Positions 61,204 through 64,000 of a DNA stretch of 64,000 nt are shown piece after piece. The stretch comes from Haemophilus parainfluenzae (GTDB lineage: Bacteria > Pseudomonadota > Gammaproteobacteria > Enterobacterales > Pasteurellaceae): positions 1,550,001 through 1,614,000 of the forward strand of contig NZ_CP063121.1 in assembly GCF_014931415.1 (NCBI RefSeq), read 5' to 3'. Position 1 is the first letter of the stretch. Every line of letters starts with the position of its first letter. The notes under the pieces are model-generated. The model did not search any database. It was not told the origin of the DNA and saw only the letters and a program-made list of their open reading frames with translations. The translations under genes and the position numbers were made by a program.

Positions 61204-63393
61204 TTATGCTTTATACTTCAAATAGATCGTTGCGAGTGGCGGAATGGTCACGCTAATCGAATTATCTCGTCCGTGACTTGCGATCGCTTCGCTTTCTACC
61301 AAGCCAAAATTACCCACGTTTGAACCTTGATAATACATTGAGTCAGTATTCAAAATTTCTTCGTATTCACCCGCTACATTTACACCGATACGGTAGCCTT
61401 CGCGTGGCACAGGTGTGAAGTTACTGATCACAATAATGCGTTCGCCATTACTGCTTTTACGTTCAAAAGCAAAGACTGAATTTTCTGCATCATCTACCAC
61501 TAACCAATCAAAGCCTTCCGGTTCACCGTCTAATTCAAAGAGCGGTGCATTTTTTTGATAAATTCCATTCAAATCTTTGACTAATTGCAATACGCCTTTA
61601 TGCCATAAGCCACCATGGTTTTCGTCAAGTAAGAACCAATCCAAACTTTCTTCATAATTCCATTCGCGACCTTGAGCAAATTCATTGCCCATGAATAATA
61701 ATTTCTTGCCTGGATAACCCCACATATAACCGTAGTAAGCACGCAAGTTAGCGAATTTTTGCCATGCATCGCCTGGCATTTTGCCGAGTAACGAACATTT
61801 GCCGTGTACGACTTCATCATGAGAAAGCGGTAATACAAAGTTTTCGCTGTATTGATAAATCATCCCGAAGGTCATTTTGTCGTGATGATAACGACGATAA
61901 ACGGGATCGAGTTTCATATAACTTAGGGTGTCATTCATCCAGCCCATGTTCCATTTGAAATTAAATCCAAGACCACCGTTTTCTGTCGGATGGGTTACGC
62001 CACCGAAAGAAGTGGATTCTTCCGCAATCGAAATCGCGCCAGACACTTCAGAATGGATTTTCCAGTTGGTATGTTTTAAGAATTCAATGGCTTCTAAGTT
62101 TTCACGACCGCCATATTGATTCGGAATCCATTCGCCTTCAGCTCGGCTATAATCGCGATAAATCATTGATGCGACCGCATCTACACGGATACCATCAACA
62201 CCAAATCGTTCAAGCCAATACAGTGCATTACTGGATAAGAAGTTTCTTACTTCATTACGACCATAGTTATAAATTAAGGTATTCCAGTCTTGATGATAGC
62301 CTTCACGTGGGTCAGCATGTTCATATAAGGCTGTACCATCAAATGCCACTAAACCGTGTGTATCACTAGGGAAATGCCCCGGTACCCAGTCTAAAATCAC
62401 ATTAATACCTGCTTTGTGCGCTTTTTCGACTAAGCCTTTAAAGCCTTCTGGTGTACCAAAACGACTCGTTGGAGAATACAAACCAATCGGTTGATATCCC
62501 CAAGATCCATCGAATGGGAATTCGGAAATTGGTAAAAACTCAATATGGGTAAAGCCCATATGTTTTACATAAGGAATAAGCTCATCGGCAATTTGGTCGT
62601 AATCAAGCCAGAAATTATTCTCTAAATTACGACGCCATGAGCCCAAATGTACTTCGTAAATCGAGATAGGTTGATTACGTTGATTCGCTTTACGACGTTG
62701 CTCCGTCATTTCGACTACATCCGGCAACATACTAATTTCTGATGCAGTATCTGGGCGCAATTCCGATCTGAATGCATAAGGGTCAGCTTTTAAACGAAGG
62801 TTGCCGTTGCAATCAATCAATTCAAATTTATAGCGTTGCCCCAGACTAGCTTTTGGCAAGAATAATTCCCATACCCCACTTGCCGGATGGAAACGCATTG
62901 GATGACGACGACCGTCCCAATAATTAAAATCACCTACCAACGAAACGCGCTTAGCATTTGGCGCCCATACACGGAAATTTACGCCCGGTACACTGTCACA
63001 TTCAGTAAAATGCGCACCTAATACTTCATAAGGACGCAATAACGAACCTTCCGCCAATAGCCATTGATCCAAGTCATTAATCATCGGATGGAAACGGTAC
63101 GGATCTTCAATAATTTGAGCTTCTACGCCCCAATACACTTTTAATTGGTAGGTAAAGAAATGGTGAATCTCTGGCACAATAGCAGCAAAAAATCCGCGGT
63201 CATCCAGTTTTTCTAGTTCAACAACGATGGATTGACTTTCTTTGTCAATCACTTCGACTTTATCTGCATCGGGTAATAAAGCACGAATCTCAATACCATT
63301 GTGAGTTTCATGCATGCCTAATACAGCAAAAGGATCGACATGTTTGCCATCAAAAAATGAATTAATTACTGATTGAGCGACTAATTTCGTCAT
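61204..63393 (-). CDS. glgB: 1,4-alpha-glucan branching enzyme
   Basis: GlgB makes the alpha-1,6 branches of glycogen. The 729-residue GH13 enzyme has an N-terminal repeat domain plus CBM48 and the catalytic motifs [13 protein letters not shown] (Asp), IAEESTSF (Glu) and LSHDEVVHG (Asp). I chose ATG at 63393, with AAAGGAG at ideal spacing; an in-frame TTG at 63417 would overlap the malQ remnant. It is the first functional gene of glgBXCAP. Confidence 0.95.
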   Translation of the reverse strand: MTKLVAQSVINSFFDGKHVDPFAVLGMHETHNGIEIRALLPDADKVEVIDKESQSIVVELEKLDDRGFFAAIVPEIHHFFTYQLKVYWGVEAQIIEDPYRFHPMINDLDQWLLAEGSLLRPYEVLGAHFTECDSVPGVNFRVWAPNAKRVSLVGDFNYWDGRRHPMRFHPASGVWELFLPKASLGQRYKFELIDCNGNLRLKADPYAFRSELRPDTASEISMLPDVVEMTEQRRKANQRNQPISIYEVHLGSWRRNLENNFWLDYDQIADELIPYVKHMGFTHIEFLPISEFPFDGSWGYQPIGLYSPTSRFGTPEGFKGLVEKAHKAGINVILDWVPGHFPSDTHGLVAFDGTALYEHADPREGYHQDWNTLIYNYGRNEVRNFLSSNALYWLERFGVDGIRVDAVASMIYRDYSRAEGEWIPNQYGGRENLEAIEFLKHTNWKIHSEVSGAISIAEESTSFGGVTHPTENGGLGFNFKWNMGWMNDTLSYMKLDPVYRRYHHDKMTFGMIYQYSENFVLPLSHDEVVHGKCSLLGKMPGDAWQKFANLRAYYGYMWGYPGKKLLFMGNEFAQGREWNYEESLDWFLLDENHGGLWHKGVLQLVKDLNGIYQKNAPLFELDGEPEGFDWLVVDDAENSVFAFERKSSNGERIIVISNFTPVPREGYRIGVNVAGEYEEILNTDSMYYQGSNVGNFGLVESEAIASHGRDNSISVTIPPLATIYLKYKA

Positions 63394-63404
63394 GACATAC
63401 TCCT

Positions 63405-63824
63405 TTATGCTTTGCAAGCTTGATTATTTACAACCGATTGTATTTTCTCGTTTTTTGAGCGGCAAAAAGCATTAAACGATAATAGATAAAAGGCAAAGCA
63501 GGCAATGAATGAAAGTGCGGTTGAATATGGAATTGTTTTTTCAAACTGAATTTGGTTTTGCTCGTCGAGCAATTGATAACGCAAAGAAGCATCAGGAGGA
63601 GAAGAAAACGCGATTAAATCATCATGAATGGGTTCATTTTCAAAGGCACATATGACATTTTGGAACGGCTGATTTTGTCCAATATTTGGCGGAAATTGCA
63701 ACTGCTCGATAAAATAATCAATACTGGTTGGCGATGCATCAATCAAATGCCCATCAATATCATAATGGGAAAACGAAATGCCAAGTTTTTCAGCAGATTG
63801 TTTAAGTGATAAGGACATTTGCAT
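63405..63824 (-). pseudogene. malQ: Remnant of malQ (4-alpha-glucanotransferase), N-terminal domain only, frameshifted
   Basis: This open frame of 139 codons resembles the N-terminal domain of MalQ: LGISFSHYDIDGHLIDA and FQNVICAFENEPIHDD align with E. coli MalQ. After about residue 100 the frame loses similarity, but skipping one base near 63524 gives HSLPALPFIYYRLMLF in another frame, matching the MalQ stretch containing LPTKLPEGYHTLTL. That frame stops at 63428. The catalytic GH77 domain (about 500 residues) is absent, and glgB follows directly. H. influenzae has a full malQ at this place. The break abuts an uptake signal (63513-63521). Confidence 0.75.
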
Positions 63825-63860
63825 ACAACGAATGATACATCTATATAATACTTATTAAGT

Positions 63861-63866
63861 ATTATA
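63861..63866 (-). promoter_or_regulatory. Candidate minus-10 of the glg operon promoter
   Basis: TATAAT on the minus strand, in an AT-rich region with a 7-base inverted repeat (AATACTT at 63847-63853, AAGTATT at 63857-63863). The minus-35 is weak, fitting an activator-dependent promoter with CRP about 60 bases upstream. Confidence 0.45.
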
Positions 63867-63905
63867 AGTAAGCACAATTGAAATACAATTGCCAATCTTG
63901 CAAAT

Positions 63906-63921
63906 TGTGACCTAAATCAAA
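63906..63921. promoter_or_regulatory. CRP binding site upstream of the malQ remnant and glg operon
   Basis: TGTGA-CCTAAA-TCAAA matches the CRP half-sites at 8 of 10 core bases (TGTGA perfect, TCACA as TCAAA). The centre is about 60 bases upstream of the start predicted from TATAAT at 63861-63866, a class I position. A gene beyond the right edge could also use it. Confidence 0.5.
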
Positions 63922-64000
63922 AAACAAAGTTTAAAGAGAATAAAAAAACAGCGAAATTTAAATTATTCAGTTTCAATGACAAATTCAAACCAATCAATGA

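Overview
The window is chromosomal DNA from a member of the Pasteurellaceae, most likely a Haemophilus species close to H. influenzae or H. parainfluenzae. The main evidence is the DNA uptake signal: I found about 54 perfect copies of the 9-mer AAGTGCGGT or its complement ACCGCACTT by eye, roughly one per 1.2 kb, which is the Hin-type sequence and density. The DNA is AT-rich, most genes sit in tight operons with ATGA or TAATG junctions, and many genes match H. influenzae counterparts closely. Several blocks (lrgAB-dgt-uup with the csd/queF/tyrA/truB/infB region, the rnf-nth block, the glg operon, the fir/qse block) resemble H. influenzae blocks but in a different relative order, so this is probably not H. 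influenzae itself. I see no prophage, insertion sequence, CRISPR array or rRNA. There is one tRNA gene.

Layout. 0-12 kb: the 5' end of a Tat-exported solute-binding protein gene, dps, the yjjPB exporter pair, grxB, recD and recB, a DsrE-like protein, a purine permease, a Usg-like protein and ybaK. 12-17 kb: fabA, a LonH-type protease, matP, a cspD-like gene, yoaH, truC, yqcC and acyP. 17-29 kb: yccT, yccS, then the complete rnfABCDGE operon followed by nth and an NSS-family sodium symporter. 28-33 kb: uup and the lrgA-lrgB-dgt operon. 33-37 kb: a secreted nuclease, csdA, csdE, a zinc-ribbon protein and queF. 37-44 kb: tyrA, truB, rbfA, infB, nusA, rimP and initiator tRNA, an arrangement shared with E. 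coli metY-rimP-nusA-infB. 44-49 kb: a kinase-like protein coupled to a tiny lipoprotein, a YceB-like protein, the qseBC/firRS two-component system with ygiW, and a lipoprotein. 49-54 kb: yfaE, a small membrane protein, dapB, a LysE-family exporter, pgpA, thiL, nusB and ribH. 54-64 kb: the glycogen operon glgBXCAP, preceded by a decayed malQ remnant.

Functional themes are repair and uptake of DNA (RecBD, Nth, uptake signals), membrane electron transfer (Rnf), iron-sulfur assembly (CsdA/CsdE, YfaE), translation and transcription (IF2, NusA, NusB, RimP, RbfA, TruB), iron storage and sensing (Dps, FirRS), and glycogen metabolism.

The most unusual points are: (1) a 24-codon membrane micro-ORF fitted between rnfA and rnfB with overlapping start and stop codons on both sides; (2) an RnfC tail of 5.5 repeats of 135 bp, each full repeat carrying an inverted pair of uptake signals (10 in under 0.6 kb); (3) a malQ gene reduced to its frameshifted N-terminal domain; (4) candidate regulator sites for TyrR, FabR, CRP, QseB/FirR and MatP beside fitting genes; and (5) a kinase-like gene coupled to a 42-residue glycine-rich lipoprotein. 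I did not find a wholly new defence or biosynthetic system.
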